DNA of 64,000 nt from Dendrophyllia cribrosa (GCA_024195265.1 JAJLRJ010000009.1:33644637-33708636); one strand, 5' to 3'. Counted from the first letter of the stretch, positions 30,101 to 45,300 are shown. The notes: a model not told the origin generated them from the sequence alone. A program made the numbers and translations.

Positions 30101-33100
30101 CAAGCGATTTGGGTTCTCATATGATCGTCCCGGTCGTCTCGAACGTCAATAGCGCAGTCGTAAACTGTGTCTGACAACATGTTTTGGGCAATGATACTGC
30201 ATTCTGGGGTAGATTTGGGTCGCTTTGATTGCCTCAGTCGTCCCGGTTGCCTGAGAGTAGTTCTCATATGATCGTCCCCGATTATTCACGATCGTCCCAG
30301 TCGTCCGGATAGAACATCCGGGTCGTTTGCGATCGTCCCGGGTCGTCTCAGAAGTGTTCTCATAAAATCGTCCCGGTCGTCCATGCACTTTTTGAAATGG
30401 CTCGGACGACCGGGACGACCGGGACGATTATATGAGAACCAGCCTTAAGAAGAGTTAATACCTCCCCCGTGAAAGGTTATTAGAAATTCCGAGGGGGAGG
30501 GGGTCTCAAAAGTCAAAGTTTTCATAGGAAAGTGTGAAGCTGAAAAAATCCATCGGAGGGGTATCGATAATTTCAGTAATTTCAACACAATTTATATTTC
30601 TTTTTATTATAGAATCAGTCACAGTGGAGATTGAGATCAGCAATGCAGAACCTAAGGAAGAGTCAAGCCATCCTGTGATCATCACAGATGCCGCACAACA
30701 GACTGATATCACAGGACCTATCAGTGAAAAAAGGTACATGTAACTTTAAAGGAAGGAGACTCCCAGTTAATGAATTCTTGAAAATTAAGTTAACCCAGAG
30801 TCAATTATGGCGACATGTAGTGTAGTTCTAACTTTTGAGTCTGTCAACAAAACCCCATGGTGTGACCATTCAAATGAAACCTCTTCGGCAGTACTGTTGC
30901 ATGGTACCATTTGTTTTTCAATATTTTACAAAATGAAATTTGGGATTTTTCTTGAATTTTGATGCTTGGCACTCTTGGGAGTGAAAAGGTTAAATGGTGA
31001 ATCCAATATTAAGCTATACACGTATATAACTCAGTCAAATAGTCCGAAATCCAGAATAAGACTGCTAGCAGTCCCTCTCTGGAAGGTTGAGTGGGTGAGC
31101 AAATCATGCTATCAGCGATCAACCGAGCAAGCAAGCGAAAGTAATGCGAGCCGAGGGGGCTGCATGGGGAAGAGTTTCCTCTCAGCTCATTCGCTCATTC
31201 CAGTCTCATCAAGCTTGTTTACATGTATAATTTGCTCACCCGCTCAACTATTAAACTGAAAAGGGACAGCTAGCAATCTAATCCAGAATTGAAAGGTCAG
31301 TCCTATTTCTGCTTTGCCCATGTAATTCCAGGGTTGTCATTTCACACCAAGAAGTGAATGGCAATTCATGGTTGACAAAAATTTGGGTCAATGAACCAGT
31401 CTCTTGCCATGTATGAGAAACAGTTTTTAATGTGACAAGTCTAAAAATCCATTAATCACTATTAAGTTTTCTTTTACATTGTAACAGACTGTACATATTT
31501 TTAATAGTTATTTAAGACAATAATTGTATATAATTCCTTAATTAAAGAAGTTGCATAATTAACACACTTACTTAACTTGATTTGTATTTTGTAGAAAACA
31601 AAGGAAACGGTCAGATGGTTCCAAGGGCAGTGGTGATAAAACTGGTAAATCAGGCTCAAACAACTTGATGGACCTGTTACCCCCAACCAGTCCAGGAGAT
31701 CATCATTCCGACCAAGAATCTTTCACCACTGCTGAACCTCAGACAGAGCCAGAAGACTTTGATGATCGTCGATCTGAATCCATCTTAAGTTCAGTGGGTG
31801 TTCATGAACGAGAGGATACTGAGTCAGATGATAGGAGTGTTCCAACGCTAGAAGTAACTACACCAGAAGAAAGTGATGATGAAAAACCAAATGGTATTAA
31901 TCGATTTTGAATTTCTATAATGTCATGATGATGATGAACCCCCACCCCCTCTTGGACACTCCCATATTTAAGAACCCCACCCCCTACCCAGACACTCTAA
32001 GATCAGAATCTTCAAATCCAACATCATCGTAGTCCTCCTGCATGGATGCGAGACGCGGAGAATGACAGTAGCAGATGCAAACAGACTGGTTACCTTTCTT
32101 CACAAATGTCTCCAGAGGGTCATGAAAATTCATTGGCCAATGCGTGTGGCTAATGTTGAAATACCGAGAAGAGCAGGAGTAAATAATATCAGTATACAAG
32201 TAAGACAACAGCGATGGAGTTGGATATGGTCATGTTCTGCGGATGGCACCAGATCGAAACCCACATGTGACACTCACCTGGGCATCAGAAGGGAAGAGAA
32301 GATGTGGAAGACCAAGGGAGACATGGAGGAGGGTGGTGGAGAAAGAACATACCGAGATGGGATCTGCATCCTGGGCAACAGTGGCCAGGGATAGAGCGAA
32401 GTGGAGGCGCCTCATTTCTGGCCCTATTTCCCACTTGGGGGAAAGGAACTAAGCAAGTGACCCCCTACCTGGATGCTCCCATATATAAAAGTGATGGTTG
32501 TTTTCACAATATTTCTTGGTCATAAAAGTTAGCTGTATCGCAAAATTTCCTCTTGGAGGCGCAGTGGTGTACTGTACATGTATCTGGTTTAATAGCATGT
32601 TGGACTTCAGAAGATCAGTGCTTGAACACCTGGTCTCTGCATTCTCTGTTGTTTCCTTTAGTTAGACAACAAACTTTGCTTCACACTGTCTCTCTCCACC
32701 TACAACCATGGACAAAATAGCTTGAGATACTTAAGAAAATACTACACAATGACAATTTTTTTCAAAGAGAGAAACTAGCGTTCCATATCCTGGTCCCCCC
32801 TCTCCCTCAATACAAAGTTGAGACATTGTGGCTTGGTTATATGTGTTGTAGGTTAAAATTATTTTAGGGTTAAAAATTATTTCAAACTAGGTAAATTTTT
32901 ATTTTCCTTTGTCCCAGATTCATTAACATAACCTCAGACAAAGGAAAATAAAAATTAACCTAGTTTGAAATAATTTTAACCTAAAAGAATTTTGAACCTA
33001 CGACATATGCATAAAACTCAACATTGTATCGGAGGTGGGCGGGGGGAGGTAACGACTAAGACAATTTGTCAGGGAAAAGGTTAAGTGTCCTAAAACGTCT

Positions 33101-34373
33101 GACCAGGATTGTAGGTTTACAAATGGGTATGGCAACATAATGCTGGGGGGGGGGGGGGGGGGGGGTGGGACACTATAATGGACTACCATCCCATCCAGTG
33201 GGGGGAGTAGTGATAATCTAATAGTTGCTTTATGCTACAGACTCTGGGTAATTAGCTCCAGCCCTGTGGGTCACCTGTGGCTTGCATAATCCTTTTTATT
33301 AAAAAGGTACCCCAGTATTTACAATAAGATAAATTGGGGACAGGAGGGTGGGGAAACATTGGAGGAAGCACATTGTACATGTACATCTACAATGTATGGG
33401 AGGTGGGATCGGCAGGATATAGGATTATAGACATAACAGAACATATTTTATTTAACTTTGGGTAAAATGTTTAAGTTACTTCAAGTGGTCAGTGCTCAAT
33501 CAGCTTGTACAGTACACCTCAAAAATAATAATAATAAAAAAATGATCACTTATAATGGTTATACACACCCTTAATATTTACTAGAGTAGACCAGATGTCA
33601 AGTTGATAATAATGTGTTGTAGGTCCAGAGCTTTCCCAAGATGTTACTGCAGTTTCAAAGATGGATGCAGTGGAGGAGGAAGATGATGTCTTTAACGATG
33701 TTGATGATGATGATGAGGTTAAAGCGTACTGGGGTTCAGATCATCATAAGTTTGAGTGGTCAGGTTATATGCAGAGTCTGGATCCGCGTTCATGGCACGC
33801 TCTTGGACTTGGTGTCCCTGAAAGCTTCTTATCAAGAGGTTTGTGTTCAACAAGATCACTGGTGCTGATTTACGCCAGCGGCTAAAATACTAGATGATTT
33901 GATAGGGCAGGATTCAGATTTTTCCAACAGCCAATTTGTTTTTGCAATCAACATGCCACTTCTATGGTCTGCCATGCCTAAATGTTTTCTTGCAGCAGAC
34001 TTGATCATGAGCTTGGGACAGGAACTGTCTAAGTTAAGCACTGTGAGATATTGCCTGTTCATCGCTTTAGCTTTTGTTGTGCACTTGTGACTGGATATAA
34101 CAGTTGAAGGTAATTTGTTTCTCTTTGTGTAAACATCCAGAAAAGCCAAAGTTTGACCCAGATTTACCTTGGAAGGAAAAGCCTATGAAAGTTAACAGCG
34201 TCATTGATGTACATGTAAGTATGGAGTTTATTTATTGTAGACTCTTTTTATACGCATGTATAAAATAGTTTAAAACATATTTTTAGTATTTAAAGAGTGA
34301 CTTTTATTTTGCAAGGACCCCATTGATAACAGTGCTTCTTTTTGCACTGATGGGTTATCCTGGTAAAATATTC

Positions 34374-34416
<43 letters not shown>

Positions 34417-37400
34417 TGGTAGGCTCCTGCTCCTAAATATTTACAAATGTCAGAACAAATAAATGAATATTAACACACTTGTATTATAAATTTAAGGAGA
34501 CACTGTGAAGTAACAATCAAAGGCTCCTATGAGCCAACTCGTGTATACGGAACAACCTTCGGACCAGCTCCCCTCTCCTACATGTATGCGTTTTGCTTCA
34601 CCCCCTCACCCCCCATGGGTAAGGAAGGTGTCCCGGGGGGAGGGGGTGCTCCCTTATATATCAATATAGGTATGTGCCGCCCGATAGGGTAGGGGTTTTG
34701 AGGTGCTCAGTCCTTAAATAGGGTATCCTTTTTGGTATTTTTAGTTCATAGTTGCTACGCAACTACGAAGTTTAGAGGGGACTTCGAGAGCGGTCGGCTG
34801 TTCATGTAAGCGAAATAGTTTATCCTGAGCCCAACGTCTCTTTGTATTGTTGTCTTCTGGACACAATATTTTGGCTTACTTGAAGTGGATAGCATAACCA
34901 ACTTCCGGTGTATGATTTTTTTTATGTGTAAATATCCAGTTACGGTGTATGATTTTTCTGTAAACTTCCGGTGTATGTGTAGACTTTTTTTGAGGGTGAA
35001 GTGGTGAACGTTTGAGGCAGGTTTTTGAGAAGTTTTCTCAAAGTTTAGCGCTGTTTCTTGCGATGGAGAATTGACAAGTGGTTGCCATACTTGAAAATAC
35101 AAACTTGCAAAGACGACGCAAGAAAATAATTCTACGTACGCGGGAAGTTCTCTAAGACATATAGAAGCTAGCTGGCGTCGAGGTATGCGGATTACGCGGT
35201 GTGCAATTTATTCATCCACGTTAATTCCTGTTATTTTTTCCAGGTGTATCTTTTAAGAACGAGAAATATAGAATACGTTTTTAGAACGAGAAATACAGTA
35301 TTATTACAGGGACACGCTTTTCGGTTAATTTATTTCCGCCTACGTAAAATATAGTCGATGTAGATATGGTAGGGCATTTAGCAGTTAAGCCGAGGAAATA
35401 AATAACTATTGTGGGCAATAGTCACGGTGTTATGTACCGAAATGTTTCCAGAAGTGTTAACATTTCTTTTTGAGTGAGAATTCGTTTAAATAACAGCTGG
35501 TGCACGAAACCAAATAAAAGAGCTGGTTGTGTAAATCAGTGTAAATTTTGAACCAGTAAAGTGCTACACTGAAAGTTCAAATAATGTCCACAAAGCGAAA
35601 TGAAAGTGTCTTTACTAGAGTTAGTGTTTATACGCAGATGATTTTGTTCGGTAGAACCGAAGTGATACGCACTTTATACGCGGTAAATAACTTTCAAACT
35701 GTCACGACAGAATATTATTTCTCAGCCTTGTTGGAAAGCAAACGTGATTATTGCCTTACTATTTCTTCAAGGACTGCTTTTGTAAAAAATTATACAGCAA
35801 CAAAGCAGGGAATTGTTGGCTGATTACTGTAATACTGTAGTACGTGACTGTGGATACAAGATATAATGAGACATTCCGACATACGATAAAAGAACTTAAG
35901 GAAAATTTCTTTGTCGACCTTGCTGCAATTGAAGGCAAATAATTTTCGTTTTGATGTGTTTTTCAAAAAATTCAACTACTTTTTGGTCTGACAATCCCCC
36001 AATTAAATTGCCAGACTGCGTGTCGCCAAATGCTTATTCTTTGTCTTCTTTTATATAAACATCTGGCGACATGCAGTCTGGCAAACAGAAAAGATGATTT
36101 TGAGATTTTTCTGTTTATTACATGTAATAAACAAAAATCCGCTGTGATGTCCACTGCAGTTTGCTCCCGATTTCTCAACTCAAAAACAGTAACAGCGAAG
36201 ACAAAATAGCACTATTTTCTGAGAAACAACTGCGAACTATCCGTACGAATCCGCTCGTTGGTATTGTGATGCTTAGATATTCCTTAGATAGGGTCACTAA
36301 ATTGCAGTATCCACCCCAATGCGCAAAACGAAAAAGATATGGTCTGTTAAAATTGTACTACATGCCTAAATATGTGTTTTAAAGTTTAACATTTGGGCCT
36401 TAAAAAGGGTATCAAATCTCGATTTTCTACCCTTAAATAGGGTCAGGGTTTGAGAACCCTGGCGGCACACACCTATCCTACATTGTTGGGAGTACCACCG
36501 CAGTGCAGGTGTCCATTACCTATCGCATTTGCAATGAGCACTATGTATATGCGCAAGCCTTTTTTAATCAGTGGAATTACTAAGAAAAGTTTACAGCCCG
36601 GAGATGGAAAGAGTGAACATTTGCATATTCGTCCCAGTCTGCTATAACTTGTTTAACGCTTCACGCATTCACAAGTTAAAAGAGTGTACATAGGAAAAAA
36701 AAAACATAAAAAGCTTATTGTTTTGATCAAGTTGAACCCATTTAATATGTTTCATTTACATGCTAATGACTGCTACATGATTTTCTTGTATTTTTTCTTT
36801 GGGCAGAAAATTGCTTTGGATAAATTACTGTTAAGACTCCATAAAATGTATGAAGCTATTGACCAAGCCACACAAACAACAATCGACCCGGCTACAAAAG
36901 ATGAAAAAATCGAGACAGTGATGGGAAAGCTGGAATGTAAGTCATGTTCTACTGCTTTTTTCATTAATTTAACATTTTGACATACACGCATAAAAAAATT
37001 GACCTTTACATGGTCGTTATTCAATGACTAAGCGCTCCTGTCATAGGGATCATTTTCAACCGGTTTTGGATCTTATAATTTTTAACGGAAATGAAATGAA
37101 ATCAATTTATTTAAGTGTCAGAGTTCTAGCACGCGAGTGCTAATTGTGGACACTTTCCAGATCTTATTGGAATTTGGAAATGTTTGAGGAGAGGGGAAAA
37201 CCGGAGTACCCAGAGAAAAACCTCTCGGAGCAAGGAGAGAACCAACAACAAACTCAACCCACATATGATGCCGGGGCGGGAATAGAACCCAGGCCACATT
37301 GGTGGGAGGCGAGTGCTCTCACCACTGCACCATCCCTGCTCCCCAGGGGTGCCTGCCTCACATAGGCCTTCATATCCCATTCATTCCATTTGGGTTGCCC

Positions 37401-39275
37401 ACTCACGTGTATATATTTAATTTATCTTGTTTTTTGGTTGTTTTGTATGTTTTGTTTGTTTAACTAAGATTTGTAGCAGTAATTATCACTTGGTTTCTTG
37501 GTTTTTTTTTTTAATTTTTTATTTAGTGGAGGTGGAAGGTGCAGGTTCAGTGATGGAAAAACAGCAGGTAATATCCTAAAATATAATTCCTGATTTTACT
37601 TAAAAAAGGAGAAAAGCTTCCAATATGTAATGTGTGATAGTTGTCAGGGGTAAATATAAAAATCTAGTTTTATTGTAACATTTCACATGGAGAAGATAAC
37701 TGTCTTGCAGTTTTAAACAAGAAAACCACAAATTGCTACATGTATATGTTGTGGTTCAATTTTATCCTTGGTTCAAATTTTATTTTCCTTTGTTTTTGGC
37801 TATGGTAATGTATGATAATGAGTTTTAAACAAAGGAAAATAAAATTTGAACCAAGAATAAAATTGAACCACAACATATACTTATGATTTTAGTTCTTTTT
37901 TTGTTATGTTGTCTGAGGATTTTTAAAAAAGTTAATATTTTTTTTTCTGTCAGGGCACACAGTCGATGATATCAAAACAAGCCAGCCATGTCAGTTTGCC
38001 ACATATCAGCAGTCCAGTGGCTGGACAGAAAAGCATTTTGTCCATGGAGAAGTACCCCGTCATTATACATGAACCTACGGCTGTCAGGACTGCACCACAT
38101 GTAGGTATCTTAGTTATTATTAAAAACATACATAAACCCATGATTCATATCTCGATCTTCACAGGTCCATTAAAGCAGTGATTGCTGTAACTGTTTTTCT
38201 CCAATTGGCAGAAATTTTGCCAGAGCTGACCTACACCTTATTCCAAGTCAGCTTTACCTTCTTTAAATCTGTCCCTCAGTCACCCAAATTTAAATTCTTA
38301 ATTTTGTAACTACAGTGTCTGTAGCTTTTTAATATTTTAGTATTATATAGTATTTCATCTTCACCTTCACCTGACTCTTTCGTGCCTTAAGTGGCACATA
38401 ATTTAACTAAAAAAGTATATATTTTAAGTTTCTTGGGTAGGCGCCTTGCGTGGGGCTTTGCGTCCCATTCACACATTTTCCCTTTGTTACATCTTATTTA
38501 TATTTTGTAAGCTTGTGTCTAGTAACAGAAAAACCTTGATCTGATAGGATTATTATTGTATTAGATCTGTCAATTTATTGTCATTTATTTTCATTTCAGT
38601 AATGGCATGTTTGCATGTTTGCATGGTACTGATCTTGATCCCCTCCCCTTTACTCCTCTAGATATTGATGTCCTCTATGTTGCTTTCTGGTACTTTCAAT
38701 ACCAAACATGCTTCTTTGCTACATGTATATCAGGGCTCAAAATTAAAAAAAAATGCTCAATCGCAATTTATGATAATTCCTAAAATTTAGTTGCAAGTTC
38801 GAAAATAACTACCACTACCGGAACTGGAAATGAGAAACGAGAAATTTCTGAGAAAGTCTGAAAAAGTGCTCCAGTGATATACTTCTTGGAAACTGCGTTA
38901 ATGGAGCATGAAATCGACGATTAAGTCACTCAACATTCAACGTGAATTTTGCAGGATTTTTCGGATAAAATTACAACTACCAGTTACAAGTAAGATACAG
39001 GACTGTCTAAGATAATTCCTTTATTAGCTAGGTCGTAAAACAGTCGCCAAATCGCGACTCATAGACAAATTTTAGTCGCAAAAGTGAAATCTTTAGTTGC
39101 AAATGCGCCTGATACAGGCAGAATTTTGAGCACTGTATAATTTGTTTTATTATTCACACCTTCACTGTAAGTGCATGATTAAAGACACCAGTCAAGTAGA
39201 TTAGCTGGATGTGTTGTGGTTAAATTTTGTTTTTTTGTTTTGGTGGGTGGGTTAACAATTTTCAAACCAGTTTCA

Positions 39276-39314
<39 letters not shown>

Positions 39315-39316
39315 CG

Positions 39317-39380
<64 letters not shown>

Positions 39381-42300
39381 ATTTTCATTTTCATTTGTCT
39401 TCATTACCATAATCTGAAACAAAGGAGTACAATAAAAATCAAACTGGTTTGAAAAATTTTAAGCCAAAACAAAAACCACAACATACGTTTGTGCATCTCT
39501 CTGCACCAACATTTCATGGAATACCAACTTTTCGTGCTAAGTATACTTTAACTTTATTTAATTTGTAGAATCGCCACAAACTCTATCCACAACACTCTTC
39601 TGCATGGTGTGATGGTCTGGACAGTAGTTACAGAATGCCAAGAATTGTTCAAGTAAAATCACAACCTAAATTTCACAGATCAAAAAGCATAGTGCAGGTT
39701 TGTGTTTGAGCGTTAAGGACATAGAGGATATTACATGGCCGCATGAAGATACAAAATTTCTCTTCGAGTGTTGAAAAATAGTGAAATATTTTTCAACATG
39801 AGAATAGAAATTTCGTATCTTCAAACGGCCATGTAAATGTTCTGTTTATTATATAAACACCAATGAAATCAAACCATTTCACTTTAATTTTTTTTGTAGT
39901 CCTAATGTAGAACAACGTGTAAGAACTAAAAACATGTTATTCTCACGTGTGAAGATATGATGTTTACGCGCGAAAGCTCACCTGGTATTTCATTGGTGTT
40001 TATATAATAAAGACTTGTACCCTCTATGTTTAAGTTGTGTTTTGTGATTTGAATGGTAAAATATTTGTTGTTTTGAACGTCGTGTTAGTGAGTTATAGAG
40101 ATTTGAATATACAAAATGCTAATTAGATGACCTCAACCCGGGAATCATTTATTATACAACTACTTGTTTACACCTCCAAGTAATATTTTTAATGAATCAA
40201 TTCACTATCCACAGTTTAAGTTTTATATTTATCAAATTAATTATCCTCAAGCTGTAAACTGCACTTTGTAAATTGGCGTAGAAATAATGGCGAATTCCCG
40301 GGTTGACGTCATCTAATTAGCATTTTGTAATTCAAATCTCTATAACTCACAAACACGATGTTCAAAACAAGAAATATTTTGCCTTTCAACTATTCAATGT
40401 ACATAGAGTTGATTCTAAAAATAACTTTCTAGGGGTGATAGGCACTTTAAGGACAGACTTGTACCCTCTATGTTTAAGTTGTGTTTTGTGATTTAAAGTG
40501 CCTATCACCCCTAGGAAGTTGAACTAAATAGTTGAATGGTAAAGTATTTCTTGTTCTGAACATTGTGTTAGTGAGTTACTGGAGATTTGAATTTACAAAA
40601 TGCTAATTAGATGATGTCAACCTGGGAATCATTTATTATACAACTACTTGTTTTCACCTCCAAGTAATATTTTTTAGGAATCAATTGACTATATCCACAG
40701 TTATTTTTAGTATTTATCAAATTAATTACCCTCAAGCCGTAAATGCGCAAAGTAAATTGGCGTAGAAATAATGGCAGTCCTGTGTTGACCTCATCTACAT
40801 GTAATTAGCATTTTGTAAATTCAAATCTCTATAAACAGGTGTCAGATTGTTTCCGGACTGTCAAATTGTTTCCGGACACCAAAATTGACAGGTTAATAAA
40901 CTAATTGCCTGTTTTTTCTGTCTATTTAAGCGGTTTTACATGGCAAATTAATTTATAATACTAAAAATATGCTATTTTCCATTTATTAAGTGGAAAATGT
41001 GGTATTTTTAGTTTATTAGACATGCAACTTTAGTTTATTAAACAGGAAATTTCCATTTAATAAACGAATGTTGCTATGGTTTTAGTTTATTAATAATATA
41101 CATGAAAAAATTACTCGATTCTGATTGGCTAAGGGCAGTGCAGTTAAAGTGTAACACCAGTGCGAAACGTGTAACACCGGTACAAAAAGTAACACCAGTG
41201 CAAATTACAAACGAAAAAAAAATTTTTTTCCTTTTTTTTTTTTTGCCAAAAAAAAAAAATTTCCAATCAAAAATGGATGCAAATTTTTCATGTATAATTA
41301 TTAATAAGTAATCACACGGTTTTCTTGTTCAATTTGGGATTAATTTGCACGAGTGAGTTGATTTTAGCGATTTGAAGGGTTTTCGTCGGGTAAACGTCCG
41401 ACGAAAACCCTTCAAATCGCTAAAATTCGCCGTTTTCAGCTACAAGAACGACAACACACAACATTTCAGGTAAAAATACGTTTATTTTGATCTTGTATGT
41501 AAATATTCATTGCAGTATATTACGATAAGTGAACCTTTTAGATATTCCCATACATTTCCTCAAAATTTAAAAATACGAACAACGGTCACACAGTTTGTGT
41601 GGGCTCCCTGTGGTTAAAACAACAGCGACAATTTACAAATGGTCCCCCGAATATTTGTTGTGATCCACGCCGCCAAACATATTAGCTAAGCACTCAGGTT
41701 TTATTTAACAACGATGACAACTTACAAATGGTCCCACGTACGTTTGTTGTTATTCACGCCGCCAAAATCAAAGCTACGCACTTTCAGCTTATTAGACAAT
41801 TCACAATTCATGCAAGTGAAATGGACAACTCATCGCGACGAAATGACGCCGTCAATTTTCTGTCAAAACATTTCCAGACTTTCTAGTTTTTAGGCGGCAG
41901 GGGTAATTTGCCGAACGCCGGACGCCGGACGCCGGACGCCGGACGCCGGACGCCGGACGCCGGACGCCGAATGTCTGTCAGCGGTTAAAGGGGCTATGTC
42001 GCGAGGTGTCACGCAAGCTACAATCTTGAAAAATGTCCGGTGGCTGTATTTCAAGTTTACGCCATCATCGTCGAATCCATTCAATCATGCAGTGCTGTGT
42101 TCACCAAATGGTCTCAGATTTTTCACATATGTAAATAATCTATTTGTCTTGATTTTCTCCCGGTTATTTTTCCGATTCTGAAATCGTACGGCTAAATTTC
42201 TCAATATGTACGAGCAGCGATGGAAATCAGTTGACCATGGAATGTCATGGACGAAGGTTCTTCTTCTCTGTTGGCTTAATATAGTACACTTCAGCATATT

Positions 42301-45300
42301 AACATGGTACCAGAGTCTTCGCTTTGTACTTCTTTACCGCCACAGACAAACCTAACATTTTTCTGATTTTGTTTCGCTTGAGAAAAGAGCGATGAAATTG
42401 TTGGACTTAAATCAAAACAAGCAATAGCTTTTGTGTACGTGACAACTGGTTCCGTTTCGAGTCCTGTTTCGTATCAGCGAACAAAATAATTTTGACAGAT
42501 AAAAGTGTAAATTAAAGTTACTAAAATTAGGCGAAACCTCGCGACATAGCCCCTTTAATCTTGTGAAACATGTGCTTCGCCCACAGGGAGCAGAGGAGCC
42601 AAATTTGACCTAATACGCGTTCGATCTTTGAGCTTTATACGCACGCTGTGTCTTGCGTTATATCGAATAACGGTTATTCGATCTGTTGTTTTCGAGTTTT
42701 TCCCCCAGCGGGACCCCAAGCGTGATCGGCGCTTTCCGTAACGATTTTGTGGCGCCCACAGTCAGCAATCTGCGGTTACCCAACGGAAAGCTCCGATTAC
42801 GCTTGGGGTCCCGCTGGGGCGAAAAACAGACTCGTAAACAACAGATCGAAGATCGAACGCGTAAAGGTCAAATTTGGCTCCTCTGCTCCCTGTGCTTCGC
42901 CATAGACCCTATTCATAAATGGCGGCCGATTTATTTATTCTTTTATATTCATGCTAATCAGCCCAACTAGCCTCATTTTAGAGCAAAAATTCTTTTGAAT
43001 TTTGCACATGCTAACGAGGCTAGTTGGGCTGATTAGCATGAATATAAAAGAATAATAAACCGGCCGCCATTTATGAATAGGGTCTATGGCGGAGCGAATT
43101 GTCATTTCGAGCAGGCGTTCAGTCTTGTACTACCAATAAAACAACATTTAACCTGCAATTCTAGTAACCTCACATATATGATCGAATGTAAAAAAAAAAA
43201 TGAAAAAAACAGTATATAGGGGAAACCAAACGTACGATTCGTGAACGCTTCACAGAACACAGACAAGGGACAAACAACCCACATCACGCCAACTCCACAG
43301 CAGCGGTCCCTACACATTTCAACTTACCAGGCCACTCTTCCGTGGACATGAGACTCATCCCGCCTGAACTGCAGCCTACCATCGGCACCGGCATTCATGA
43401 AAAACAGGTTTATTATGATTAGTTGTAGTTAGCTTTGTAATTTGTTTAGGCTAGTTAGGTTAGCTAGGTTAGGTTTCCTGATGATTTTACCGTGTTTAAA
43501 TAAAGATTTACAGTTTACAGTTTAAATAAAGATTTACAATGCTTCCCGTCGAAAAGCACGCGAGGCCTTTTTAATTCACAGAGGGAACACTTTATCACCA
43601 GAAGGCATTAGGAACGAACGCTGAACTCAGTTTTGTATCATACACTTTATATTATTTTTATCTTATGTTTACAAGTGCGCTGTCTACATGTCATGTATTA
43701 GCCAATTGTATTTTTCAAATTTTAGGAGCCGTTACAATGTTTTCTTTCAGTATAGCCCTGACCCTGAGGAATACTAGTTCTATTAGTCGAAATATTGTCC
43801 ATTTAATAAATCGGCCCTTTGCCGTAGTGCCAGCCTTGCATTCAGCTTTATATTTCAGTGAATTAACACTCGCTGATGTATGCGATGTATTCACCTTCAC
43901 CTCCCGATTCATCGCCAAAACGAAGACAGAATGGCAGATGTTATTAACTAGATAGAGCAGACTCCACAAAAGACGAATGTAATGTGAAGTGTCCTAAAAC
44001 AATTGGGTAGTAAAAATATAAAGCTGAATGCAAGGCTGGCACAACGGCAACGGGCAGATTTATTATTAAGATGGCCAATATTTGGACTAATAGAACTAGT
44101 CTTCCTCAGGGCCAGGGCTATACTGAACATCGCCCGGAATGTCATTGTCTTTCGCGACATGTACTTACAGTGCCCAGTTTCTTAATGCGCAGCATAATTA
44201 TTTGCATATATACAGAACCAGTCGGTTGTATTTGCTCAACAGAATAAGCTTTGGGAATAGTCTAGTCTCTAGTCTCTTGGCAGATTGTAAGTACATGTCG
44301 CGAAAGATAATGGCATTCCGGGCGATGCCTCGCTACTCCATGACTGGCATCACAAATAACACATACCTGTCGTAAATTTTGTTGCGCTATAAAATCGTCG
44401 TTGCGAATCGTCCCGTGTAACATCCCTTTATGGGTTTTCTCTTTTTGCGGTCAGACAGTAGTATCCCTGGAAAAACTGAAACTTCAATTCTGTGGTCGGG
44501 GATTTCCGTTCTTTTTTTCGCGCGTGCCACGTTGTGTCATGCACGTGGCGAAAACTTGTCATTGAAAACAGCAAGTCACTTTTAATTAATATACACCCCG
44601 TATTCGGTGGTTTGCGGATATTTCACGAGTTGCCACGTTGATGATTTTTTCGAGCTCCGTACAGGCGTATTATGCAAATAATTATGCTGCCCATCAAGAA
44701 ACTGGGCACTGTAAGTACATGTCGCGAAAGACAATGGCATTCCGGGCGATGCCTCGCTACTCCATGACTGGCATCACAAAGTGTCCTGGGGGGTGGTACG
44801 CTACTCCATGACTGGCATCACAAAGTGTCCTGGGAGGGTGCATGGTACTCCATGACTGTCATCACAAAGTGTCCTGGGGGGTGGTACGCTACTCCATGAC
44901 TGGCATCACAAAGTGTCCTGGGAGGGTGCATGGTACTCCATGACTGTCATCACAAAGTGTCCTAGGGTGTGCACGCTACTCCATGACTGGCATCACAAAG
45001 TCTCCTGGGGGGTTGCATGCTACTCCATGACTGGCATCACAAACTGTCCTGGGGGGTGGCACGCTACTCCATGACTGGCATCATAAAGTGTACTAGGGGG
45101 TTGCATGCTACTCCATGACTGGCATCACGAAGTGTCCTGGGGGATGGCACGCTACTCCATGACTGGCATCACAAAGTGTCCTGGGAGGGTGCATGGTACT
45201 CCATGACTGTCATCACAAAGTGTCCTAGGGTGTGCACGCTACTCCATGACTGGCATCACAAAGTCTCCTGGGGGGGTGCATGCTACTCCATGACTGGCAT

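Larger units (their letters stand above)
32552..33300 (+). mobile_element. tRNA-derived SINE, family 1, copy split by a MITE
   Basis: The head (32552-32700, degraded A box then TGCTTGAACACCTGGTCTC) and the tail (33113-33300, AAATGGGTATGGCAACATAA, CTTTATGCTACAGACTC) belong to the family at 10104-10390. About 410 bp lie between, including the MITE at 32844-33005. Confidence 0.6.

Noticed and set aside
39179..39412. Lys-Thr and Phe-Val repeat frames
   Set aside because: Product of the TTTTCG microsatellite.
42686..42970. Open frame of 94 codons
   Set aside because: It lies wholly in nested palindromic MITEs and has no protein similarity that I recognise.
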